From Flavipsychrobacter sp. (GTDB lineage Bacteria > Bacteroidota > Bacteroidia > Chitinophagales > Chitinophagaceae), in NCBI GenBank assembly GCA_021156265.1, contig JAJNBR010000222.1:1-9347 (forward strand): a stretch of 9,347 nt of DNA. Direction: 5' to 3'. The translations under genes were made by a program, and so were the position numbers. This document shows, in pieces, positions 1-7,858 of the stretch (positions are counted from its first letter, which is position 1; each line of letters starts with the position of its first letter). The notes under the pieces are model-generated. The model ran no database searches. It had not been told where the DNA came from and saw only the letters and a list, made by a program, of their open reading frames with translations.

Positions 1-42
1 AAAGCTGTAGAGGAGCTATTGGAACAGATTGAGCAGCGTTAA
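1..42 (+). CDS. C-terminal end of an unidentified plus-strand gene (partial)
   Basis: Frame 1 is open from the first base to a TAA at 40-42 and encodes the 13-residue tail KAVEELLEQIEQR. The Glu/Leu/Gln-rich pattern is typical of an amphipathic helix at a protein C-terminus. The gene converges on the kinase gene, whose stop is at 75-77, leaving only 32 nt between the two stops. Nothing about function can be said from 13 residues. The assignment rests on the helix-like composition and on how well a convergent gene end fits here; a chance open frame of this length is possible. Confidence 0.55.
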   Translation, partial: KAVEELLEQIEQR

Positions 43-49
43 CTTAACG
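37..49. repeat. 13-nt perfect palindrome at the convergent stop
   Basis: The sequence CGTTAA-C-TTAACG is a perfect inverted repeat with a one-base centre and spans the TAA stop of the plus-strand gene. The loop is too short for a transcription-terminator hairpin. It may be coincidental or a protein-binding palindrome. Confidence 0.3.
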
Positions 50-52
50 GAA

Positions 53-99
53 GGAATAAGAAGCAGAAATGAGACTAAGGCTCTTCGCTGTTTAGCTCA
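53..99 (-). terminator. possible intrinsic terminator of the kinase operon
   Basis: Read on the minus strand, TGAGCTAA (99-92) can pair with TTAGTCTCA (78-70), giving an 8-bp stem with one bulged base and a 13-nt loop. The stem straddles the kinase stop codon. It is followed by the T-rich stretch TTTCTGCTTCTT (69-58). This resembles a weak Rho-independent terminator placed exactly where the operon ends, facing the convergent gene. The stem is not GC-rich and the T-tract is interrupted, so confidence is modest. Confidence 0.35.
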
Positions 100-1961
100 T
101 TAAACTCGTCCAGTATTTGCTGCGCTGCGCCGTCTCCCTCCAGGGCAGCCTGCATTAAGAGATCTGATCCTTTTTCAACGTCCTGGTTGATCTCGCACCT
201 CATATAATCGGCTGCTGCCATTCTATACCTGTCGCCCGCAAAAACGTATAAGAAACCCAGTGTACGGCGTGCAGGCGTGTACCCTTTATCAGCCGCCCGC
301 TGCATCAAACGTCCTGCTTCCTCGCAGCTAATGTCGGTGTTCCGGTTTCTTAATGCGAGGTCACTGTAATGGTACATTGCCTCAGGAACTTCCTCTTTAC
401 TCAGTTGCTCGTATATATCAATTGCCGATCGTGTGTCGCCGGTCTCCAGCCGTCGTGCAGCATCAGCCAGCTGGTCCCTGATCTCATTTTGGGACAAAGG
501 CTTTTTCTCAACTGTTTTTTTCTGTTCTGATTGTTGATTTGCCGGCTCAAGATCATCTTTAAGCACCCACCCTTTTGAGGTTTGACCCTGGCTATTTGTG
601 TACTCGGTATAAATAAAATCGTCGCGTTCATCCAACGCCAGAATGCGCTCGTCGGACCGAACCAGAAACGCGTTGCGGCGGGTGGACCTATCCGGCTCGT
701 TGTGAAAATACGCCCTGTACGATACCACCCGGTAATACTTGTTAGTTAATGCCGCAGTTTGCCCGGTTGCCGATGCGGCGTCTTTCGTTCCATTATCCCT
801 AAACACAAGGACAAGCAAGAATATTGTTACAGCTGTTACTGCAATTGCAGCGAGCGTTGCTGGTTTGAACCAGCGACGTTTGTTTCTATTGCCTGTTAGC
901 GGCGAACCAAAGGAAACACGAGCATTTTCATCGAGTATTGACTGCTGATTCAACAGTTGCTGCAGTCTTTGATTCTCTAAATGCAACCGCTGGTTTTCTT
1001 GTTGTAATTCTGCGAATTTAGTGTCATTCGTAGTATTGCCCCCTGGCCCTACCGTTAATACACTATGCTTTAGAATATAGTTGTGCAACTCCATCCCGTT
1101 AGCGAACCTCTTCTCAGGAGCTTTTTCGAGACAACGGTAGATCACATCCCATAGCCACTGCGGCACCTTCATTTCATGACCCGTTTTTTCCTCGCTCCAA
1201 TGATCAGGTAAGTTTTGCTTGCGAAGCTCCATAATATCGGGCGGCTGGTTTTCCATATGAGCCACCAAAACCATATTACGAGCCGTCTCTGTTTTGTCCT
1301 GAAGTGGGAAAGGCACCTGTCCGGCAAGCAGTTCGAACAGGATGACACCGAAACTGTATACATCTGTTTCAAACAGCATTTCTCCGTTAGCTTGCTCCGG
1401 GGCCATAAATTCAATAGCTCCGGCATTGCGCAGGCTGGTACGTCTCTGCTCGTCCGACATTAACGCTAAACCAAAATCCAGCAACACATAATTTCCGGTG
1501 TACTGGCTGAATTTGACGTTGTTGCTTTTTATATCTCCATGCTTTATATCAAGCTTATGGCAATGCGCTAACGCATTAGAAAGATGTTCGGCAACTTTAA
1601 TAGCTTCTTTTATTGTAAATACCGGGGCGTGCGGCGCCTTCAATAATTCTTCCAGGTCAGGCCCCTCAATAAATTCCATTTCTATATATGGAAAAGACCC
1701 CGATTCCGTAAGGCCCGAGCTCAGAATTTTCACTACGTTCGGACTGATCTCTTCGTTTACTCTTTTCAGCTTAGTTACCTCGTTGACAAAATCTGTATAG
1801 TTTTTATCACTCGCGTTCTCTCCCATAATGGGAGTGGGTAATAGTTTGACCGCTGTAATGATAGTGCCGGTCCGTCGGGTCTTATAAACTGACCCCTGTC
1901 CGCCGGTCTTCAGCGCACCCATGTTTTCAAGCCCCTCGGTAATTGTGAAAACCTTGCTCAT
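75..1961 (-). CDS. transmembrane Ser/Thr protein kinase with SH3-like and Sel1-like periplasmic region
   Basis: This is a 628-residue PknB-type (Hanks) kinase. The catalytic domain spans about residues 11-298: glycine loop TGGQGSV (19-25), ATP-binding Lys39 in ITAVK, alpha-C Glu61, catalytic loop HGDIKSNN (141-148, Asp143), DFG (162-164) and APE (187-189). HGD replaces HRD, so it is a non-RD kinase and may not need activation-loop phosphorylation. A Thr-rich juxtamembrane stretch (303-314) and a short coiled coil with repeated ENQRL (about 316-340) lead to one membrane helix (about 367-387). By the positive-inside pattern (NKRRW before the helix) the C-terminus is periplasmic. It holds an SH3-like segment (about 407-477, ending KGWVLKDDLEP) and then Sel1/TPR-like helices (about 490-620). 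PASTA repeats, usual for cell-wall-sensing PknB, are absent. The ATG overlaps the preceding FHA gene's TGA as ATGA, so translation is probably coupled. Kinase identity is secure; the ligand is unknown. Confidence 0.95.
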   Translation of the reverse strand: MSKVFTITEGLENMGALKTGGQGSVYKTRRTGTIITAVKLLPTPIMGENASDKNYTDFVNEVTKLKRVNEEISPNVVKILSSGLTESGSFPYIEMEFIEGPDLEELLKAPHAPVFTIKEAIKVAEHLSNALAHCHKLDIKHGDIKSNNVKFSQYTGNYVLLDFGLALMSDEQRRTSLRNAGAIEFMAPEQANGEMLFETDVYSFGVILFELLAGQVPFPLQDKTETARNMVLVAHMENQPPDIMELRKQNLPDHWSEEKTGHEMKVPQWLWDVIYRCLEKAPEKRFANGMELHNYILKHSVLTVGPGGNTTNDTKFAELQQENQRLHLENQRLQQLLNQQSILDENARVSFGSPLTGNRNKRRWFKPATLAAIAVTAVTIFLLVLVFRDNGTKDAASATGQTAALTNKYYRVVSYRAYFHNEPDRSTRRNAFLVRSDERILALDERDDFIYTEYTNSQGQTSKGWVLKDDLEPANQQSEQKKTVEKKPLSQNEIRDQLADAARRLETGDTRSAIDIYEQLSKEEVPEAMYHYSDLALRNRNTDISCEEAGRLMQRAADKGYTPARRTLGFLYVFAGDRYRMAAADYMRCEINQDVEKGSDLLMQAALEGDGAAQQILDEFNELNSEEP

Positions 1962-2746
1962 GATCGTTGTGCCTCCCCTTCGTAATTGAACTCCAGTGTA
2001 GCTCCATCGCCAAGCAGTATTTGGTCGCCGGGCTGAAGCCGGTGACCAATCTCCGTTGCCTGAAGTTTTACTACACCACCGTCAGCTGTTTTTACTTTGA
2101 TCTTATTACGCGGGGGCACGCCGCCTTCGTCAGCATACAACAGATAGCACTGCGCGGCGTCGTCCCATTCTATATGGGCATGTTGCCGGCTGATAAAACG
2201 GTTAGATTCATTGCCGGTATCCGACGGAAAGGCAATGGTATTCTCACGAAAAAATCCCTCCCCGGTTTGCACATTTTTATCGCGACCAATATAGATCTTG
2301 CCAGTTTGAGGTGTAACGGTATATAGTGGCTGCTCTGCCTGGCCTGCAAGCACCTTTAGTATGGCAGTGGAAGAACTGCCAGATGCGACCTTAACATTCG
2401 AAGAAAGATAAAGCGCCGCAGGCATATTGCCGGCTTTGATAGCTTGTTCCGGCATCGGAACATCAAAACATACTTCCATGATCCAGTTAGCCGGCATTTC
2501 AATTGCATAGTCGTCCGCAATCTTCTGAATCTCGTTCTTGAATTGTGCCGGTTCTTCCATGCCCACTGCAGTTTCGTACGCCAGGCGCTCATCAGCATCC
2601 GGCATCAGGAACAACTGGATATTTTTGATCGATCCACCCTCTCCCCCTTCTGCCCGTCTAAGCTGGTCTTTTATAAACAATATCAACTCGTTGCGGATAG
2701 CTTTTACATCCGTGGGCTTCTCATTTTTATTAAAAAAGTCAAACAT
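1958..2746 (-). CDS. FHA-domain phospho-threonine reader (FhaB/FhaA-like)
   Basis: The protein has 262 residues if it starts at MFDFFNKN. The open frame runs up to 2905, but the extra 53 residues would overlap the synthase gene in another frame and have unfavourable composition. The chosen ATG sits 13 nt after the synthase stop. The C-terminal half (about 128-255) is a canonical FHA domain: IGR at 153-155, SRQH at 186-189 and the loop Asn at 214, which are the residues that bind phospho-Thr in this family. The N-terminal half (1-120) is an alpha/beta domain that is not clearly assignable; it has a pattern loosely like the N-terminal domain of actinobacterial FhaA. No signal peptide or membrane helix is seen, so it is cytosolic. 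It lies between the wall synthase and the kinase, which suggests it reads kinase-dependent phosphorylation. The stop overlaps the kinase start by 4 nt. Confidence 0.9.
   Translation of the reverse strand: MFDFFNKNEKPTDVKAIRNELILFIKDQLRRAEGGEGGSIKNIQLFLMPDADERLAYETAVGMEEPAQFKNEIQKIADDYAIEMPANWIMEVCFDVPMPEQAIKAGNMPAALYLSSNVKVASGSSSTAILKVLAGQAEQPLYTVTPQTGKIYIGRDKNVQTGEGFFRENTIAFPSDTGNESNRFISRQHAHIEWDDAAQCYLLYADEGGVPPRNKIKVKTADGGVVKLQATEIGHRLQPGDQILLGDGATLEFNYEGEAQRS
1972..1979 (-). promoter_or_regulatory. ribosome binding site of the kinase gene
   Basis: AGGGGAGG on the minus strand lies 10 nt before the ATG at 1961-1959 and inside the last codons of the upstream FHA gene. It is the only clear Shine-Dalgarno-like sequence in the operon. 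It supports this start and suggests re-initiation at the ATGA overlap. Confidence 0.6.
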
Positions 2747-2759
2747 TGATTTCTTGTTG

Positions 2760-5700
2760 TTATATGTCTTCTCCTGTTTCGTTTGAATCAATCCGTTGAG
2801 GTTGTGCGCTACCGGATGTGTCTGTTGCAGATGGAGACTGCAATGGACCACCGCCGGCATCTGCGTCCAAACTGCCACTTCCTGGGGGGACGTCTGCAAA
2901 ACCACGTATATAACCTTTGGCTATGAGCAGGGGTATAACAGTACTGCCCGCCAATGCCACCGCTACTGATGAACCTTTAACCTTCTCGATGCGCACACAC
3001 ACCGCAATATGGCCCACCCCATTGGCTTTAGGTGCAAAAAACACATACCAACCGTCATTAATGCGCTCATTGCGGGCGATACGTTCCGGCGTACCCGTTT
3101 TACCGGCCACGGCTATGCCTAGTTTAGCAACCTTGCCGGCACTCTGTTTCCTCATATAGTCGGTCATCAACACAGCATATTGTGAATCCTTAACTATCGC
3201 AGTTCCCTTACCGAGGGGCAGCAATGAATCTGATATGCGTGAAACATACCTGTTAGGCATCATCAGCCCGTTGTTTGCTATGGCGGAGGCTACGCGTGCT
3301 ATTGCCGCCGGTGTAGCTACGAGTTCGCCTTGTCCCCAGGCGATTCCCGATATACCTTTGCCCCGGGTACGTCGTATGTTATTAGTATTATAGCTTCGCC
3401 TGCTTTGGAACTGGGTTTTCTCCCAATGTTTTCGCCAGTTACCTTGTTGCTCTGCATTATTCAGATCGCCGCTATAGTAGTACCCTCCTATACCATCAAG
3501 AAACAGCCCTGCCTGCATGTAAAGAGTGGCCATTTCATTCTCCAGCTGCATTTCATTAGCCAGTCGGATGAAGAATGGATTGTTGGACCGTACAATACCA
3601 CGTTCTATTGTTATAGGGCCTGCTTCATCGGGTTCATATCCTTTAACCCTGATCAAGTCGCCCGGCCTCACATTAATGACCTTGCTGGCAGCAGACAAGC
3701 CATACTTGTTAAACGCGGCCAGTGCCGTTATTAGTTTTGCTGTTGAGCCCGGCTGTGTAGCGTGTGTAAAACCAAGATCGCTGACAGTTATCCAGTTAGG
3801 CAGCCTATTTTGCTCGGCAGATGCCAGCATAAGCTGCTCATGATTTTCAATGTCTACCATGGGGAATGCGGCAGACGCTATTGCGTCCCCGTTTGCTGCG
3901 TCCATTACAACTACGGACATGCGGCTATTTTTCAGACTGTCAATGCTTTGCAGTGCCGTATTAAGCGCTACCTGCAGGCTGGCATCTATAGTCATATGCA
4001 CATCCCTGTTGCGCTTTTTAAATTCGGCTACTTTATTGCTATTAATGCCGGCTAGTAACAGCGGTGCCAAAGCACCGTAGTCGCGTTTCTGAACATTCAT
4101 CTCGATAGACCGTGGTGGCAGGAAACGCTCTTCCTGGAAGCGTGTAGCACGCACATGGAAGTTGGTCGTTGGCGTGGGGAATCCGCGCAGGTCGGCCATA
4201 TGTTCGTATTCTGCAAAATAGCCGTTTACACCGGCCTGTGTCAGTCTTGCCCGCTGCTGCTCAACAAGACGCCGGTTGCTTGTAGCCAGAATGTATCCCT
4301 TGCGATCATAAAGTGTGCCTGCCTCCAGCTTGTTCATAAGAATAGCGATGCGGGGATTATAGCTAAATATCCTGGCGCCGCCGCGATTGGCTACGAGAGC
4401 AGGTTGCACTACCCATTTCTTACTGTTGAATAAATAGCGCGATACAGTAATACCTAACAGTAATATACCGGTGCAGGCAGCAATAAGTACAGGCATGACA
4501 TTGCGGTCTTGCCGTTGCGAAATGAATTCAAGTTGCACAGCTGTTCCTCTTGCATTTGAAGATGACAGCAAAAAGCCGGCTGCCAGCAAATTGATAATAA
4601 GAGAAGATCCACCGTAACTCATGAACGGCAATGACACCCCTGATAATGGCAGTGCACCTACTGAGCCACCAGCTATAAGTAGAAACTGCACAAAAGTAGC
4701 TATACCGATGCCTGAGCACAGGTAAAAAAGGAAAGACCGGCCGGTTTGCCTGCCAATGATGATAGACCGGTGGAGGTATACCAGGAAAAGGATAAAAATA
4801 CATAGGATGCCCGCCCAACCGAACTCTTCGCCCAAGGCTGGCAAGATCATGTCTGTATGCGCTTCGGGAATGGTCTTAGCAAATCCTTGTCCTACCCCTT
4901 GCCCCGTTAGCTCGCCACTGGCCATACCCCATATTGCATTGGCGATATGATCGCCGCCGTACACTTCGTTATCCCACGGGTTTTGCCAAATGCTCTTGCG
5001 GTCCACCAGTCGTTGCATAGGGCCTGGTATGATGCGCTGCAGAAAGGTTATTTTATCCAGCAACATAAACCCACCCAAGACGACCAGAATCATGACAGCC
5101 GATTCGCTTAGTCCTCTCTTCATGAAATATGAGGACACAATTACCGCTGCAATTACAACTCCTGTTGCTATCCAGATGTTTGGTATCAGCCATATCAAAA
5201 GGATATACAAAAGCACCGCACCCGCGGCGTATAAGAAATCTCCACGCGAGAACGAAAAGAGAAGGATGAAGGTGAAGCAAGTTACCATTGCCGGACCCAG
5301 GTCGCCTAGCATTAGAAAGAGCAGTATAGTGACTACAATTGATACAAGAGCAAAACCAAAAAAAGATCCCCGCTTGTGCCAATGTGTATATTCAGAAATA
5401 AACTTTTCGTTTATCGTAAAAAAGCCAGCCAGAAAAAATATCATCATGAACTTGACAACCTCGCTCGGCTGGAAGATGCCAAGGTTCACCTTTACGCCAC
5501 TACCCTCCGGGCCTGAACCAAATAGAAGCGTTAGAATAAGCAAAACAACCGCTGCCGCAGCCCAAGGCCAGCCATTGGCTGCGCTTCGTTTTTCGCGCAA
5601 TACAAACAGCCTGTAAAGGCCAGAGTCAACAGTGAATTTGCGGATATCAAACAAAAGCAATATTGATATGCCGGCCATTCCGGCCAGGAAATAATAGAAA

Positions 5701-6836
5701 GTGCTTTGTGCCAGGAAACGGTCGCGCAACGGATCTTGCAGGCTGAGCAATGTAAGAAATGAAAGGCCGATCAGCAGCATGAGTACGGGAAGCAATAGTT
5801 GATCAGCGGCCGGGAAACGCCATGTGAGCAACAAGTGCACAATAAAAAAAGACAGAAGAAATCCGATACCGATTATACTGATCCAGGTCACGGCTTCTTT
5901 CGGGGTGCGGACAATCAGCGCTTTTTCGCGTTTCAGGTTATTAAAATCGTGGGTGCCAAAAAGCCGGAGCGTATGCGGTATTTTTAAAAAGTTGAAGGAA
6001 GTATTCCCGGTAAGCTGCTGAAGGCCTTTTGCACTGCCAAATTGCGCACCGGGCTGCAGTGGCAGTACTTCGTATGCTCTTTCCTTCAACAGCCCCTCGT
6101 AAGCGAACTTGCCGTTCTGGTCGGTGCGCGCATAAGCGTAAAAGGTTTGCATCTGCTTGCCGTTCAATGAGTCTTGCAGATATAATATCCGTAGCGGCCC
6201 GCTATTTTCGGTAATGAACTGCAAGTTTTCTCCGGCATCTTGTGCATATAGGCTATCCGTCGGGTAAACCATCATAAGCCTAACCAATACTCCTGCAGCA
6301 GGCTTGTCATCTTGTGTGGTTATTGTGCCACTGATAGCGGGGCCACCCATGCCCACAGGTACAGTCGCAGGCAACGATCGCGGAGATCTTATCTCCTGCT
6401 CATACAATAGTGAATCATCAAACGTGAACCCTATTAAACGACGCGACAACAGGGACCTTTTTTTATAGGAAGTCCCTCCGCGCGCGAAGGCCTCGGAAGC
6501 GCTTACATAAAACTGTTTCTTATTCAGCTCGCCAATATTATCCATTACCAGTTCCTCTGAAGCGAGACCCTTGTTTATGGTAGCTGCGGCAAAGGCAATG
6601 TCAGCCGGATCGGTAAGGTAGTAATTGTTGCTAAGCAGCTCTGTCATTCGTTGCCCGGCATTAGGAGCATTCAGGTTTACTAAAGTGCCGTTCTTTAGTC
6701 TTCCCTGAACCTCGGCAAAGTTTGGCTGCTCTATTTGCAGCAAGCGCATGAACAACAACGCGAGTATGACTGCCGATAATACCAGGAATATTCGCTCAAG
6801 CTTTCGTTCTTTCAGAAAATTCCGTTTCAGCGCCAT
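2760..6836 (-). CDS. fused SEDS (FtsW/RodA) glycosyltransferase and class B penicillin-binding protein
   Basis: This is one intact 1358-residue reading frame. After an N-terminal membrane helix (14-33) comes an extracytoplasmic region (36-312) with a carboxypeptidase-regulatory-like beta-sandwich (about 165-260, GPAISGTITTQDDKPAAGV). The SEDS polymerase follows (about 316-765, at least ten helices): QPSE (456-459), GDLG (511-514), PEAHTD (657-662, whose Asp aligns with the residue considered essential in RodA/FtsW) and LPFMSYGGSS (736-745). The KTIPEAHTD context looks more FtsW-like than RodA-like. A further helix (about 780-801) leads to the transpeptidase: LYDRKG (842-847), SxxK as STAK (1031-1034), SxN as SNN (1084-1086) and KTGT (1246-1249). 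All catalytic motifs of both enzymes are present. A low-complexity Pro/Gly/Ser/Asp tail (1316-1358) ends the protein. SEDS and class B PBP are normally separate partner proteins; here the 1:1 complex is covalent. The start overlaps the PP2C gene by 10 nt. Confidence 0.95.
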   Translation of the reverse strand: MALKRNFLKERKLERIFLVLSAVILALLFMRLLQIEQPNFAEVQGRLKNGTLVNLNAPNAGQRMTELLSNNYYLTDPADIAFAAATINKGLASEELVMDNIGELNKKQFYVSASEAFARGGTSYKKRSLLSRRLIGFTFDDSLLYEQEIRSPRSLPATVPVGMGGPAISGTITTQDDKPAAGVLVRLMMVYPTDSLYAQDAGENLQFITENSGPLRILYLQDSLNGKQMQTFYAYARTDQNGKFAYEGLLKERAYEVLPLQPGAQFGSAKGLQQLTGNTSFNFLKIPHTLRLFGTHDFNNLKREKALIVRTPKEAVTWISIIGIGFLLSFFIVHLLLTWRFPAADQLLLPVLMLLIGLSFLTLLSLQDPLRDRFLAQSTFYYFLAGMAGISILLLFDIRKFTVDSGLYRLFVLREKRSAANGWPWAAAAVVLLILTLLFGSGPEGSGVKVNLGIFQPSEVVKFMMIFFLAGFFTINEKFISEYTHWHKRGSFFGFALVSIVVTILLFLMLGDLGPAMVTCFTFILLFSFSRGDFLYAAGAVLLYILLIWLIPNIWIATGVVIAAVIVSSYFMKRGLSESAVMILVVLGGFMLLDKITFLQRIIPGPMQRLVDRKSIWQNPWDNEVYGGDHIANAIWGMASGELTGQGVGQGFAKTIPEAHTDMILPALGEEFGWAGILCIFILFLVYLHRSIIIGRQTGRSFLFYLCSGIGIATFVQFLLIAGGSVGALPLSGVSLPFMSYGGSSLIINLLAAGFLLSSSNARGTAVQLEFISQRQDRNVMPVLIAACTGILLLGITVSRYLFNSKKWVVQPALVANRGGARIFSYNPRIAILMNKLEAGTLYDRKGYILATSNRRLVEQQRARLTQAGVNGYFAEYEHMADLRGFPTPTTNFHVRATRFQEERFLPPRSIEMNVQKRDYGALAPLLLAGINSNKVAEFKKRNRDVHMTIDASLQVALNTALQSIDSLKNSRMSVVVMDAANGDAIASAAFPMVDIENHEQLMLASAEQNRLPNWITVSDLGFTHATQPGSTAKLITALAAFNKYGLSAASKVINVRPGDLIRVKGYEPDEAGPITIERGIVRSNNPFFIRLANEMQLENEMATLYMQAGLFLDGIGGYYYSGDLNNAEQQGNWRKHWEKTQFQSRRSYNTNNIRRTRGKGISGIAWGQGELVATPAAIARVASAIANNGLMMPNRYVSRISDSLLPLGKGTAIVKDSQYAVLMTDYMRKQSAGKVAKLGIAVAGKTGTPERIARNERINDGWYVFFAPKANGVGHIAVCVRIEKVKGSSVAVALAGSTVIPLLIAKGYIRGFADVPPGSGSLDADAGGGPLQSPSATDTSGSAQPQRIDSNETGEDI

Positions 6837-7858
6837 ATTATACTATTATTCAAATTCCAATGATTTGCCGTTATTGAACCGGCATGGATTACAGGGCCTG
6901 TGGGCGATGAAGGTTGGTTACTCCCTTTAAACTTCAACCATATGAGTATAGCAACGATAAGAAGCAAAACAATCGATGCTGCTATTATCAACCATTTACT
7001 ATTTTTTTTTGAAGCAGGTGGAGCGACTGTTGGCACTACAACTTCAGGATCGTGCGCCTCATCTACGAGTTTGGTCGGGAATGACGGGCGTAAAGCTTCG
7101 TATTGCTGCTTCTGTTTGTAGTTCTGCACTATCACCACAGATACATTGTCCTTGCCACCCGCGTCGTTAGCAGCTTTTATTAAACGTTCGCATTTGTTCT
7201 GTAATTCGCCTTCACCAGACAATACTGCAATGATGTCGTTACTTGGTACCATATCTGTAAGTCCGTCACTGCACACCAATATAAGATCGCCGGGGAGAAA
7301 AGGTGACGTACCTGTTTCCCAGTAATCCGACCGCGCTTCAATATGCTCATCAAATCCAAGAGCTTTGTTTATCTCGTTCCTCCGCGGATGTTCCATTGCT
7401 GCCTGTTCATCCATTCGCCCGCTGTCTTCTAAGAAACCGACGAACGAATGGTCCCTGGTAAGCTTCACTAACGACCCGTCGCGAAACAGGTACAGCCGTG
7501 TATCGCCGATGTGGATGTAATGCAACTGGTTCTTATCCGTGTTTGCAATAGCCAGGGTAAGGACGCAAGCCATGCGGCTGTTTTGAGTATCTCTCAGCTT
7601 CTCCTCAAATATCCGTGCATTCGTGAGTCGTATAGCGCCCTCAAGGGTTTCCTCAACGTTGACAACCGGTTGACGCAGTAAATCTTCAATAGTCTCTTTG
7701 GCAATCGCTGCCGCCACTTCGCCACCATTATACCCGCCAACACCATCGATAACGCAGGCCGCAAAAAGGCTGTCGCTAACCTGTAACGCGATAAATGCAT
7801 CTTCGTTGTTACTGCGAAGCCTGCCCGTATCGGTCATGCCCGATAAAATATCAATCAT
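6827..7858 (-). CDS. membrane-anchored PP2C-type Ser/Thr phosphatase (PstP-like)
   Basis: This 343-residue metal-dependent phosphatase has its catalytic domain at about 1-246: GRLRSNNEDAF (12-22), DGVGG (38-42), HIGDTRLY (116-123), LTRDHS (133-138), CSDGLTD (196-202) and GGKDNVS (234-240). The metal-binding acidic residues Asp20, Asp38, Asp198 and Asp237 are all present. The segment SRMACVLTLA (94-103) stands where most relatives have a Gly-Thr-Thr core, a minor divergence. A linker rich in Pro and acidic residues (about 255-283) leads to a membrane helix (about 289-308) and a 35-residue outer tail with no recognised domain. The layout resembles actinobacterial PstP, a cytosolic PP2C with a single C-terminal helix. 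It should dephosphorylate the kinase and its targets encoded in the same operon. It starts inside the small membrane-peptide gene (8-nt overlap) and ends inside the synthase start (10-nt overlap). Confidence 0.95.
   Translation of the reverse strand: MIDILSGMTDTGRLRSNNEDAFIALQVSDSLFAACVIDGVGGYNGGEVAAAIAKETIEDLLRQPVVNVEETLEGAIRLTNARIFEEKLRDTQNSRMACVLTLAIANTDKNQLHYIHIGDTRLYLFRDGSLVKLTRDHSFVGFLEDSGRMDEQAAMEHPRRNEINKALGFDEHIEARSDYWETGTSPFLPGDLILVCSDGLTDMVPSNDIIAVLSGEGELQNKCERLIKAANDAGGKDNVSVVIVQNYKQKQQYEALRPSFPTKLVDEAHDPEVVVPTVAPPASKKNSKWLIIAASIVLLLIVAILIWLKFKGSNQPSSPTGPVIHAGSITANHWNLNNSIIWR

Noticed and set aside
2747..2905. Upstream extension of the FHA gene to an ATG at 2905 (53 extra residues)
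   Set aside because: It would overlap the end of the synthase gene in another frame. The extension has no domain-like character, and the ATG at 2746, 13 nt after the synthase stop, gives a natural operon start.
3330..3734. Plus-strand open frame (134 codons) opposite the transpeptidase domain
   Set aside because: It is antisense to conserved PBP motifs, has no recognisable product and lacks plausible upstream signals.
5053..5382. Second minus-strand frame inside the SEDS region
   Set aside because: It lies out of frame within an intact enzyme gene, and its composition reflects the shifted membrane-helix codons.
4990..5616. Long plus-strand open frame (208 codons) opposite the SEDS domain
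   Set aside because: It is antisense to a region with strong family motifs and membrane helices. Its translation has no recognisable domain, so it is a shadow of the hydrophobic codons on the other strand.
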